The notes below the pieces were generated by a model, which did not search any database, was not told the origin of the DNA, and saw only the letters and a list, made by a program, of their open reading frames with translations. DNA of 64,000 nt from Microcella alkaliphila (GTDB lineage: Bacteria > Actinomycetota > Actinomycetes > Actinomycetales > Microbacteriaceae): the NCBI RefSeq assembly GCF_004216855.1, contig NZ_SGXT01000015.1:186001-250000 (forward strand), written 5' to 3'. The position numbers were made by a program, and so were the translations under genes. Position 1 is the stretch's first letter. Each line of letters begins with the position of its first letter. This document shows, piece by piece, positions 21,014 to 28,913 of this stretch.

Positions 21014-21988
21014 ATGGAACTGGGTTTCTTCGGAACACTTCTGTGGCCCATTAAGTGGGTCATTGAGGCAATCCTCGTTGGCTTCCATTCGTTGCTCACT
21101 CTGGCCGGACTGGAGTCGGCCGCTGGCGTGACGTGGGTTCTGTCGATCGTCGGTCTCGTCATCGTCATCCGCGCGCTGTTGATTCCGGTATTTGTGCGGC
21201 AGATCAAGTCGCAGCGCAAGATGCTCGAGATCTCGCCCGAGCTCAAGAAGATTCAGGACAAGTACCGCGGCAAGAAGGATCAGTTCTCGCGTGAGGCCAT
21301 GTCGCGCGAAACGATGAACCTGTACAAGAAGCACGGCACGAACCCGCTGTCGTCGTGCTTCCCCCTGCTGTTGCAGATGCCCATCTTCTTCGGCCTGTTC
21401 TCGGTGCTGAACGACGCCTACGCCGGGCGCGACAGTGTGGGGCTCCTCACGCCGGAGCTGTCGGCGGAGTTCGGAAGCGCGAGCCTCTTTGGCGTCGCCC
21501 CCCTCGGTCTCACCATGGCGACGAGCGACGGAAACGTCGCGGTCATCATCATCGCGATCGTGCTCGTGATTCTCATGACCGGCTCGCAGTTCTTGACCCA
21601 GCTGCAGATCATGGCGAAGAACCAGTCGCCCGAGATGAAGAACTCCCCCATGTACCGCCAGCAGAAGATCCTGCTGTACTTGCTTCCGCTGGTGTTCGTT
21701 TTCTCGGGAGCCTTCTTCCCCCTCGGCGTCATGTTCTATTGGTTCGTCTCGAACATCTGGACCATGGTTCAGCAGTTCATCGTCATCCGAAACATGCCGA
21801 CCCCCGGGAGCGAGGCCGCGCTCGCCCGTGAGGCGCGACTCGCAAAGAAGCGCCAGAAGAAGGGGCTCCCCGACCCCGCCGACGAGGCCAGCGGCTCCGT
21901 CGCCGTCGAGGAACCCATCAAGACTCAGCGCCAACAGCCGGTATCGAAGTCGCGCGCGAAGAAGCAGAACAAGAAGGGTGGTCGCTAG
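21014..21988 (+). CDS. yidC: Membrane protein insertase YidC/Oxa1
   Basis: A 324-aa Oxa1-type insertase with five transmembrane segments, the Gram-positive form lacking a large periplasmic domain. The conserved core begins about residue 35 and includes the cytoplasmic loop with QRKMLEISPELKKIQDKYRG and then CFPLLLQMPIFFGLF. A basic C-terminal tail (KSRAKKQNKKGGR) can bind ribosomes. ATG 21014 is chosen for the usual MELGFFGTLLWPIKW start. The gene lies between yidD and jag. Confidence 0.95.
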   Translation: MELGFFGTLLWPIKWVIEAILVGFHSLLTLAGLESAAGVTWVLSIVGLVIVIRALLIPVFVRQIKSQRKMLEISPELKKIQDKYRGKKDQFSREAMSRETMNLYKKHGTNPLSSCFPLLLQMPIFFGLFSVLNDAYAGRDSVGLLTPELSAEFGSASLFGVAPLGLTMATSDGNVAVIIIAIVLVILMTGSQFLTQLQIMAKNQSPEMKNSPMYRQQKILLYLLPLVFVFSGAFFPLGVMFYWFVSNIWTMVQQFIVIRNMPTPGSEAALAREARLAKKRQKKGLPDPADEASGSVAVEEPIKTQRQQPVSKSRAKKQNKKGGR

Positions 21989-21991
21989 GCC

Positions 21992-22474
21992 ATGACCGAA
22001 ACCACGAGCACCGCCCCTACCTCAAGCGATGCCGAAGGCGACATCGCCGCCGATTACCTCGAAGAGCTTCTCGACATCGCCGATCTCGACGGCGACATCG
22101 AGATCGACGAGCGGGGCGGTCGCGTCTATCTCTCGATCGATGCGGACGAGCGGGATGCGCTTCGTCTGTTGTCGAAGCCCGATACCGTGAGCGCTCTGCA
22201 GGAGCTGACGCGCCTCGCGGTGCACGTGAAGACCGGCGAGTTCTCGCGGTTGATTCTCGACATCGCGGGATCCCGCGATGCTCGCGCAACCGAGCTCGCG
22301 CGTCTGGTCGACCGAGCGGTTGAGCGGATTGATGCTGGCGCCTCGTCCGCAGCGCTCCCCCCGATGTCGAGTTACGAGCGCAAGCTCGTGCACGACATCG
22401 TCGCCGAGCGTGGCTTCACGTCTGAGTCGGAAGGCGAGGGCGCCGAGCGCCACACCGTCATTCGCCGCGCTTAG
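21992..22474 (+). CDS. jag: R3H/KH RNA-binding protein Jag (KhpB-like)
   Basis: A 160-aa cytoplasmic RNA-binding protein. A KH-like region spans about 50-95 (VYLSIDADERDALRLLSKP), followed by an R3H domain near the C-terminus (SYERKLVHDIVAERG then RHTVIRR). It lacks the separate Jag-N domain present in Firmicutes, the usual actinobacterial form. It starts 3 bp after yidC and its stop lies just before a parS site. KhpB proteins affect cell division and envelope gene mRNAs in other bacteria; that role is inferred. Confidence 0.9.
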   Translation: MTETTSTAPTSSDAEGDIAADYLEELLDIADLDGDIEIDERGGRVYLSIDADERDALRLLSKPDTVSALQELTRLAVHVKTGEFSRLILDIAGSRDARATELARLVDRAVERIDAGASSAALPPMSSYERKLVHDIVAERGFTSESEGEGAERHTVIRRA

Positions 22475-22476
22475 GA

Positions 22477-22492
22477 CGTTTCACGTGAAACA
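22477..22492. promoter_or_regulatory. parS: parS site 1, overlapping the rsmG start codon
   Basis: CGTTTCACGTGAAACA matches the 16-bp parS consensus TGTTTCACGTGAAACA at 15 positions. The rsmG GTG start (22485-22487) lies in the middle of the palindrome. Confidence 0.88.
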
Positions 22493-23129
22493 TTCCGACG
22501 TAGAGCCGGAGCCGGCGGTCGCGTCTGGCCTGTTCGGCCCGCGCATCGACGTCGCTCGTTCGTTTGCACACCGCCTGGCAGAGATCGGGGAAGAGCTCGG
22601 CCTCATCGGGCCCGTCGAACGCGAGCGGCTGTGGTCACGCCACATTCTGAACTGTGCATTCGTCGCCCCCTTCCTGCGCGGGGGCGCGCGCGTCGCTGAT
22701 GTGGGCAGTGGTGCGGGCCTCCCCGGGCTCGTGCTCGCGATCGCGCGACCGGATGTCGAGCTCATTCTCATCGAGCCGATGGAGCGTCGCACGGAGTGGT
22801 TGCGCGACGAAGCTCAGCGCCTCGGGCTCCGGAACGTCACCGTGCTTCGTGCTCGCGCGGAGGAGGCCGTCGACGCCGGACCATTTGATCAGGTGACGGC
22901 CCGCGCCGTGAAGGCTCTCCGTCAACTGGTTCCCATGACGCGCCCTCTCCTGTCCGCCGGCGGGGAGATGCTTTTTCTCAAGGGCGCGCGTGTCGAGAGC
23001 GAGATCGCGGAGAGCGTGAAGCAGCGTCGCGCCGCTCGCCTCAGCGACCCCGAGGTCCTCATTCTCGGGGAGGGCGTCGTGCCCGAACCGACCCGCCTCT
23101 TTCGGGCTACAGTGGTCGAGGCCTCCTGA
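22485..23129 (+). CDS. rsmG: 16S rRNA (guanine527-N7)-methyltransferase RsmG
   Basis: A 214-aa SAM-dependent methyltransferase modifying G527 of 16S rRNA; loss of it elsewhere gives low-level streptomycin resistance. The SAM site DVGSGAGLPGLVLA is visible at about 73-86. I place the start at GTG 22485, with AGGA 8 nt upstream, giving the ordinary N-terminus before RIDVARSFAHRLAEIG. An upstream start would run through jag. It is the gene between jag and parA, as usual, but its start codon is inside parS. Confidence 0.92.
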   Translation: MKHSDVEPEPAVASGLFGPRIDVARSFAHRLAEIGEELGLIGPVERERLWSRHILNCAFVAPFLRGGARVADVGSGAGLPGLVLAIARPDVELILIEPMERRTEWLRDEAQRLGLRNVTVLRARAEEAVDAGPFDQVTARAVKALRQLVPMTRPLLSAGGEMLFLKGARVESEIAESVKQRRAARLSDPEVLILGEGVVPEPTRLFRATVVEAS

Positions 23130-23162
23130 CCGGGCGGTCGCCAGTGGTCGAACAACCGCCAC

Positions 23163-23178
23163 TGTTTCACGTGAAACA
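23163..23178. promoter_or_regulatory. parS: parS site 2, perfect consensus
   Basis: TGTTTCACGTGAAACA is an exact 16-bp palindromic parS, located 17 bp before the parA start. ParB bound here could both nucleate the segregation complex and affect parAB transcription. Confidence 0.95.
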
Positions 23179-23195
23179 TCCACCGGAAGGTAGTC

Positions 23196-24089
23196 GTGAC
23201 GACTGACTCTCCCTACGACGGGTCCACTCCCCTCGCTCGAGAGGTCGCCGACATCACGCGCCGCCGACGCGCGGTGGAGACGCAGAACTTCCCCCTGCCC
23301 GAAACGCCCCGGGTTATCACGGTCGCGAACCAAAAGGGTGGCGTGGGCAAGACCACCACGACCGTCAACTTGGCGGCGGCCCTAGCGCGACAGGGAGCGC
23401 ACGTTCTGGTGATTGACCTGGATCCCCAGGGGAACGCGTCGACCGCCCTCGGCGTGGAGCACCGTGCCGAGACGCCGAGCGTCTACGACGTGATCGTGGG
23501 CGAGGCGACGATCGACGAGGTCGTGCAGAAGAGCCCCGAGTTCGAGCGGCTGTTCTGCGTCCCCGCCACTATTCACCTCGCCGGCGCCGAGATCGAGCTC
23601 GTGTCCCTCGTCGCGCGCGAGCAGCGGCTCCGCACGGCGGTCGAGCTGTACCTCGCGGAGTCTGACGACCCCGTGCACTACGTCTTCATCGACTGTCCGC
23701 CGTCACTCGGACTCCTGACGATCAATGCGTTTGTCGCGGCGCGCGAGGTACTCATTCCGATCCAGTGCGAGTACTACGCACTGGAGGGCCTCAGCCAGCT
23801 GCTGAACAGCATCCAGCTGATCGAACGACACCTGAATCCTGACCTTCGCGTCAGCACGATTCTCTTGACGATGTATGACGCACGCACGAACCTCGCCAAT
23901 CAGGTGGTTGCCGACGTTCGCGAACACTTCCCCCAGCAGGTGCTCGACACGCTGATCCCGCGATCGGTCCGCATCAGTGAGGCCCCGAGCTACGGTCAAA
24001 CCGTAATCAGCTACGACCAGAACTCCCCCGGCTCGCTCTCGTACCTCGAGGCAGCCGCAGAGATCGCAACGAGAGGGGCGGTGGCCTGA
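23196..24089 (+). CDS. parA: Chromosome partitioning ATPase ParA (Soj)
   Basis: A 297-aa Walker-type ATPase that moves ParB-parS complexes over the nucleoid. The deviant Walker A motif KGGVGKTTT is at 47-55 and Walker A' IDLDPQGN follows. A 40-residue N-terminal extension precedes the ATPase core, as in other actinobacterial ParA proteins. The GTG at 23196 has GGAAGG upstream at SD distance. The stop overlaps the parB start by 1 bp (TGATG). Confidence 0.97.
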   Translation: MTTDSPYDGSTPLAREVADITRRRRAVETQNFPLPETPRVITVANQKGGVGKTTTTVNLAAALARQGAHVLVIDLDPQGNASTALGVEHRAETPSVYDVIVGEATIDEVVQKSPEFERLFCVPATIHLAGAEIELVSLVAREQRLRTAVELYLAESDDPVHYVFIDCPPSLGLLTINAFVAAREVLIPIQCEYYALEGLSQLLNSIQLIERHLNPDLRVSTILLTMYDARTNLANQVVADVREHFPQQVLDTLIPRSVRISEAPSYGQTVISYDQNSPGSLSYLEAAAEIATRGAVA

Positions 24090-25039
24090 TGGCGGCACCC
24101 AAGCGCACAGGACTCGGCCGCGGCATCGGCGCCCTCATCCCGACGGGATCGGGAGACCGCCCGGTCGATGTGTTCTTCCCGCAGGCCCAAGCTCCGCACG
24201 AGTCACTGACCGAGGTGCCCGGCGCGCGGCTCGTCGCTGTCGCCCCCGGTGACGTCGTTCCGAACCCTCAGCAGCCGCGCACAGAGTTCCGCGAAGAAGA
24301 GCTCGCCGAACTGGTGCACTCGGTGCGGGAGTTCGGCGTGTTGCAGCCCATCGTCGTGCGCGACCGGGTCGGAGCGGGGCCGGGCGAGGCGCGCTACGAG
24401 CTCATCATGGGCGAGCGGCGCCTGCGCGCATCGACCATTGCGGGGCTCGAGAGCATTCCCGCCGTCGTGCGCAATACGAGCGACGAGAACATGCTGCGGG
24501 ATGCTCTGCTCGAGAACCTGCATCGCGCCCAGCTGAACCCCCTGGAAGAGGCGAGCGCGTACCAGCAGCTTCTCGACGACTTCGGGATCACGCAGGAGCA
24601 GCTTGCCGAGCGCCTCGGCCGGTCGCGGCCGCAGATCACCAACACGCTGCGCCTGTTGAAGCTGCCGACGCCCGTACAGTCTCGCGTTGCTGCCGGCGTG
24701 TTGAGTGCCGGACACGCGCGCGCGATTCTGTCGACCGCAGATGCCGTAATCATGGAACGCCTCGCGGACAAGATCGTCAACGAGGAGCTGTCGGTGCGCC
24801 AGGCGGAAGCGGCAGCGCAACACATGGCCGGTCAGGGAAAGAAAACTCCGGCCCGTAAGCCGGCGCCGGGTGGGCGTCAGGCACAGCTCGACGAGATTGC
24901 TGAGCGCCTGGGCGATCGACTGCACACCCGCGTCAAGGTCTCGCTCGGGCGGAGCAAGGGCACCGTCACGATCGACTTTGCGACGGTGGGCGACCTGAAT
25001 CGTATTCTCGGCGAGCTCGGCGAGCCGGGATTCCAGTAG
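24089..25039 (+). CDS. parB: Chromosome partitioning protein ParB
   Basis: A 316-aa CTP-dependent DNA clamp that loads at parS. The N-terminus MAAPKRTGLGRGIGALIP is the ParA-stimulating motif. The ParB/Srx domain (about 50-150) has the CTP-binding GERRLRAS motif, followed by a helix-turn-helix region (about 165-210, including LAERLGRSRPQITNTLRLL). A C-terminal dimerisation domain (about 260-316) ends the protein. It is the last gene of the rightward run and converges with ddl. Confidence 0.97.
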   Translation: MAAPKRTGLGRGIGALIPTGSGDRPVDVFFPQAQAPHESLTEVPGARLVAVAPGDVVPNPQQPRTEFREEELAELVHSVREFGVLQPIVVRDRVGAGPGEARYELIMGERRLRASTIAGLESIPAVVRNTSDENMLRDALLENLHRAQLNPLEEASAYQQLLDDFGITQEQLAERLGRSRPQITNTLRLLKLPTPVQSRVAAGVLSAGHARAILSTADAVIMERLADKIVNEELSVRQAEAAAQHMAGQGKKTPARKPAPGGRQAQLDEIAERLGDRLHTRVKVSLGRSKGTVTIDFATVGDLNRILGELGEPGFQ

Positions 25040-25043
25040 GCCG

Positions 25044-26018
25044 CTAGACGGTCCGTGCCGCGTCGCGCAGAGCGGCGTGGGCGAGCTCCGCGTACACCCA
25101 CCCGACGTCGTGCCCGGCTGCCTCGAGGGCCAGCGCGAGAGTGGACGTTTCGGTGAGCCCCGGCATGACGCTCGCCTCCAAGAACCAGGGGGTGCCTGCG
25201 CCATCAATCATGAGGTCGATGCGGCTCAGGTGCCGAAGGCCCAGCGCTCGGTGGGCGTCGAGGGCAACCGCGGTGGCGCGGTCGACCGTCGCGGCGTCGA
25301 CGCGGGCCGGCGCGTAGAACGTCGTCTCCCCCGCGTTGTAACGGGCCTCGAACCCGTAGACGCCCGACTTGGGTTCGATTTCGACGGCGGGCAGCGCAAC
25401 AGGCCCGTCGCCGGTGTCGATGATGCCGATGCAGATCTCGGTGCCGATGATGCGCTGTTCCACGAGCGCGACATCGCAGTAGGTGTAGGCGAGCACCATG
25501 GCACGGCGCAGCTCCTCATCGCTGCTGACGAGGCTCACGCCCTGTGCCGAGCCGCCCTGTGCTGGCTTGACGGCGAGCGGTGGGGGCAACTCCTGGCCCA
25601 TGACGGCGAGAACGCTCTCAGCACCGAGTTCACGGAACGCATCACGCGTCAAGGTGATGGAGTGGGGGGTCGGCACCCCCGCGCGTTCGACCAGCGATTT
25701 CGCCGTGGGCTTGTCCCACGCCAGCCGCGTCGCGTGCGCGGGCGATCCTACGTAGGGCAGGCCGAGAAATTCGAGCAGGCCCCGCAGGGCGCCGTCCTCT
25801 CCGCTCGCGCCGTGCAGCGCCGGCCACACGACATCTGGCGGATCCGCCATGAGGCTGGGCAGAAGCGAGGCGTCGGGGTCACGCAGTTCGACGGCGATGC
25901 CGTGCGCGGTGAGCGCATCGGCGACCTGTCTGCCCGACTTCAGCGAGATGTCGCGCTCGTGTGAGATGCCGCCGGCGAGGACGACGACGCGGGAGGCGGT
26001 CAAGGAAGGTGACGACAT
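25044..26018 (-). CDS. ddl: D-alanine-D-alanine ligase family ATP-grasp protein
   Basis: A 324-aa enzyme of the ATP-grasp fold that joins two D-Ala for peptidoglycan precursors. The N-terminal GGISHERDISLKSGRQV, the ATP-grasp loop KPAQGGSAQGVSLV and the C-terminal LEASVMPGLTETST regions are visible. Many actinobacteria have a second ddl elsewhere; the parB-adjacent one is sometimes annotated only as D-ala-D-ala ligase-like. The stop is 4 bp from parB's stop. The aminotransferase upstream is separated by 6 bp, so the two are likely co-transcribed. Confidence 0.87.
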   Translation of the reverse strand: MSSPSLTASRVVVLAGGISHERDISLKSGRQVADALTAHGIAVELRDPDASLLPSLMADPPDVVWPALHGASGEDGALRGLLEFLGLPYVGSPAHATRLAWDKPTAKSLVERAGVPTPHSITLTRDAFRELGAESVLAVMGQELPPPLAVKPAQGGSAQGVSLVSSDEELRRAMVLAYTYCDVALVEQRIIGTEICIGIIDTGDGPVALPAVEIEPKSGVYGFEARYNAGETTFYAPARVDAATVDRATAVALDAHRALGLRHLSRIDLMIDGAGTPWFLEASVMPGLTETSTLALALEAAGHDVGWVYAELAHAALRDAARTV

Positions 26019-26024
26019 GGCGAT

Positions 26025-27347
26025 CTACGAGAGGTTGGGCGGCGGGGAGATGACGTGGCTACCGAGGCGCACGTCGGCGGGAACCTCGTCGATCGGCCCG
26101 GTGGGAGCGAACGTCTCGAGCAATTCCTGCTCTTGGCGCACGACCGTCGAGAGTCGTCGAACCCCCTCGCGAATGTCGCTGGGCGTGGGGTAACAGAACG
26201 CGAGCCGGAGGTGCTGGCGGCCGGCGCCGTCGGCGAAGAAGGCGGTACCGGGCGTGTAGGCGACCAATTCCTTGACGGCGCGGGGGAGCATCCCCTTCGC
26301 GTCGAGACCGGGAGAAAGGGTGAGCCAGACGTAGAACCCGCCGCCCGGCATCGTCCAGCTGAGGTCGGGTAGGTAGTGGTTGAGCGCATCGATCATGGCG
26401 TCGCGGCGCTCTTTGTACAGCCCGCGGAACACATCGATCTGGCCGCGCCAGTCGGCGCTCGTCAGGTAGTCGGTGATCACCATCTGGTTGAGCACGCTCG
26501 GCGAGAGAATCGACGCCTCGGCCGCGAGCACGAGCTTCTCGCGGATGCCGTGCGGGGCCAGTGCCCAGCCGACGCGGAAGCCGGGGGCGAGGGTCTTCGA
26601 GAACGACCCGAGGTACACGATGCCGTCGGTGTCGACGCTGCGCATGGCTTGCGGCGGGGCCTGATCGAACCACAGCAACCCGTAGGGGTTGTCTTCGAGA
26701 ATCAGAATGCCGTGGCTACGGGCGATGTCGATGATCTCGAGCCGGCGGGCCGAACTCAGCGTCACTCCCCCGGGGTTCTGGAAGTTGGGGATCAGGTACA
26801 GCAGCTTGATGGGGCGGCCCGCTGCACGCAGCGACTGGATGCGCTCGGTCAGCGCCGCGGGAATCATGCCCTCGGCGTCCACGGCGATGTGCGAGACGTC
26901 GGCCTGATACGAGCGGAAGATGCCGATGGCGCCCACGTAGGAGGGCGACTCGGCCAGCACCACGTCTCCCGGGTCGAGGAACAGTTTTGCGACCAGGTCG
27001 AGGGCTTGCTGTGAGCCCGTCGTCACGACGACGTCGTCGACGCCGGCATGGATTCCCTCGATCGCCATGACCTCGAGGATGCGTTCGCGCAGCTCGGGGG
27101 TGCCCTGCCCCGCTCCGTACTGCAGCGCGGTCGCTCCGCGATCCGTCATGACGCGTTCCATCGCCGAGCCGATCGACTCGAGCGGCAGCGCCGAGACGAA
27201 CGGCATACCGCCCGCGAGCGACACGACCTCGGGGCGCGACGCCACGGCGAACAGGGAGCGAACTTCCGAGCCAGACAGCCCGGCCGTACGCGTCGCGTAC
27301 TGCTCGTACCAGGGGTCGAGCGATGTTCCCTCGCGCGGAATGCTCAT
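26025..27347 (-). CDS. PLP-dependent aminotransferase, 2-aminoadipate/MocR-like class I fold
   Basis: A 440-aa class I/II aminotransferase. It shows VVSLAGGMPFVSALPL near the N-terminus, the nucleotide-type loop GAGQGTPELRERI, NPGGVTLS, and the PLP-lysine context YLGSFSKTLAPGFRVGWA. These features match the LysN/2-aminoadipate transaminase group without the GntR DNA-binding domain. The ATG at 27347 is used; an upstream in-frame start at 27440 would add 31 residues of unlikely sequence. It sits between trxA and ddl in the leftward operon; the physiological substrate cannot be read from sequence. Confidence 0.87.
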   Translation of the reverse strand: MSIPREGTSLDPWYEQYATRTAGLSGSEVRSLFAVASRPEVVSLAGGMPFVSALPLESIGSAMERVMTDRGATALQYGAGQGTPELRERILEVMAIEGIHAGVDDVVVTTGSQQALDLVAKLFLDPGDVVLAESPSYVGAIGIFRSYQADVSHIAVDAEGMIPAALTERIQSLRAAGRPIKLLYLIPNFQNPGGVTLSSARRLEIIDIARSHGILILEDNPYGLLWFDQAPPQAMRSVDTDGIVYLGSFSKTLAPGFRVGWALAPHGIREKLVLAAEASILSPSVLNQMVITDYLTSADWRGQIDVFRGLYKERRDAMIDALNHYLPDLSWTMPGGGFYVWLTLSPGLDAKGMLPRAVKELVAYTPGTAFFADGAGRQHLRLAFCYPTPSDIREGVRRLSTVVRQEQELLETFAPTGPIDEVPADVRLGSHVISPPPNLS

Positions 27348-27385
27348 GCGGTCTCCGTGGTGGCGGGTCGTGCCCGGATGCACGA

Positions 27386-27414
27386 CTCCCCCGACGCTAC
27401 CAGCGCCGGGGGAG
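27386..27414 (-). other. Long hairpin between trxA and the aminotransferase gene
   Basis: CTCCCCCG-A-CGCT pairs with AGCG-C-CGGGGGAG around a 3-nt loop, giving 12 pairs and one mismatch. It has no T-run. It may be a trxA terminator, a processing site, or part of the aminotransferase leader. An extended -10-like TGGTAGCGT (minus strand) falls within it. Confidence 0.6.
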
Positions 27415-27450
27415 ACGATAACGCGCGATGACGCGCGCACAACGGGGTGT

Positions 27451-27774
27451 TTAGGCGAGGAACTCGGCGAGGTCCGCCTCGAGCGCCGGCTTCGGCTTCG
27501 CGCCGATGACGCTCTTGACGACCTCTCCGCCCTGGAACACCTTCATCGCCGGAATCGACGTGATCTGGTACTTCATGGCGGTCTCGGGGTTGTCGTCGAC
27601 GTTGATCTTGACGATGTCGATCTTGTCGGCGTTCTCGCTCGCGATCTGGTCGAGGATCGGCGACACGGCGCGACACGGTCCGCACCAGGGCGCCCAGAAG
27701 TCGACCATGATCGTCTTTTCGCTCTTCAGAACTTCGGCCTCAAACGTGGCGTCGGTGACGTCGCGGGTGGACAT
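27451..27774 (-). CDS. trxA: Thioredoxin
   Basis: A 107-aa cytoplasmic disulfide reductase with the active site WCGPC (Cys31 and Cys34) and the conserved cis-Pro region (ITSIPAMKVF). Size is typical. It is 48 bp downstream of trxB on the same strand, the usual trxB-trxA pairing, and has GAGAGAAGGAGAG upstream of its ATG. It receives electrons from the neighbouring reductase. Confidence 0.97.
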   Translation of the reverse strand: MSTRDVTDATFEAEVLKSEKTIMVDFWAPWCGPCRAVSPILDQIASENADKIDIVKINVDDNPETAMKYQITSIPAMKVFQGGEVVKSVIGAKPKPALEADLAEFLA

Positions 27775-27822
27775 AACTGCTCTCCTTCTCTCAAAAAGGT
27801 TGGATGCTCAAAGGCGGCCCTG

Positions 27823-28788
27823 TTAGGCGCTGACGGTTTCCGCGTTCGCGCCTTGGCGAACGTCGTCGCTGAGGCCTTCGAGGTAGTGCTGGGCGTCCAG
27901 GGCGGCGGCGCAGCCGCTGCCGGCCGCTGTGATGGCCTGCTTGTAGGTCGGGTCAACAACGTCACCGGCCGCGAAAACGCCCGGGAGCGAGGTGCGGGAA
28001 CTGCGGCCCTCGACAGCGATCGTTCCGTGCTCGGTGAGGTCGAGCATCCCGTGCACAAGGTGCGTGCGGGGGTCGGCGCCGATCGCGATGAACAGGCCGC
28101 TCACATCCAGCGTGCGCTCGTCGCCGGTGACCGTGTCGACGACACCGACGCCCGTGACGAGCTCGCCGCCGTAGATGTGCGCGACCGACGCGTTGGTAAC
28201 AAATTCGATCTTCGGGTCGGCCTTCGCACGGTCGAGCATCGCGGGGGATGCCCGGAAGGTCTCGCTGCGGTGGACCAGGTACACCTTGTCGGCGAAGCGG
28301 GTGAGGAAGGTCGCTTCTTCCATCGCGGAGTCACCGCCGCCGACGACCGCGACGGTCTTCTGGCGGAAGAACGCGCCATCGCAGGTGGCGCACCACGAGA
28401 CCCCGTAGCCCGAGAGGCGGTCTTCGTCGGGCAGCCCGAGCTTGCGGTACGCCGAGCCGGTCGCGTAGATGACCGCGAGCGCCTCGTGACGGTCGCCGTT
28501 ACCGAGCGTGACCGCCTTGATCGGGCCGTCGAGCTCGAGGGAGGTGACATCGTCGTAGACGATCTCGGCGCCGAAGCGCTCGGCCTGCTGCTGCATCTTC
28601 GTCATCAGGTCGGGCCCCATGACGCCCTCGGGGAAGCCGGGGAAATTCTCGACGTCCGTGGTCTTCATGAGCTCGCCGCCGAACTCGACCGAGCTGGCGA
28701 TGACGAGCGGCGAGAGGTTGGCGCGGGCAGCGTAGATGGCGGCCGTGTAGCCGGCGGGGCCGGAGCCGATGATGATGACCTGTCGCAT
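27823..28788 (-). CDS. trxB: Thioredoxin reductase (NADPH)
   Basis: A 321-aa FAD flavoprotein that reduces TrxA with NADPH. It has the FAD-binding GSGPAGYTAAIYAARA at 8-23, the redox-active CATC (Cys133, Cys136), an NADPH-binding GGGDSAMEEA and the second FAD contact near the C-terminus (FAAGDVVDPTYKQA). It lies downstream of murJ with its own possible promoter and hairpin leader in the 125-bp gap. Confidence 0.97.
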   Translation of the reverse strand: MRQVIIIGSGPAGYTAAIYAARANLSPLVIASSVEFGGELMKTTDVENFPGFPEGVMGPDLMTKMQQQAERFGAEIVYDDVTSLELDGPIKAVTLGNGDRHEALAVIYATGSAYRKLGLPDEDRLSGYGVSWCATCDGAFFRQKTVAVVGGGDSAMEEATFLTRFADKVYLVHRSETFRASPAMLDRAKADPKIEFVTNASVAHIYGGELVTGVGVVDTVTGDERTLDVSGLFIAIGADPRTHLVHGMLDLTEHGTIAVEGRSSRTSLPGVFAAGDVVDPTYKQAITAAGSGCAAALDAQHYLEGLSDDVRQGANAETVSA

Positions 28789-28812
28789 GGAGCCTCAGTT
28801 CGTTGGCGAATC

Positions 28813-28852
28813 GGCGCGGTTTCCGCGCCTGTGGGAAGGCAAACCCAGTCTA
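28813..28852 (-). promoter_or_regulatory. Putative trxB promoter -10 and leader hairpin
   Basis: On the minus strand TAGACT (28852-28847) could be the -10 box. The resulting 50-nt leader contains a perfect 7-bp hairpin, GGCGCGG and CCGCGCC (28813-28829) with a 3-nt loop, ending 24 nt before the trxB ATG. Confidence 0.5.
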
Positions 28853-28913
28853 GGTCGCGGGTATTCCGGCTCGGGGTGCTGTTCAGGGGATGGTCATTCC
28901 CGTCACCGACTGT

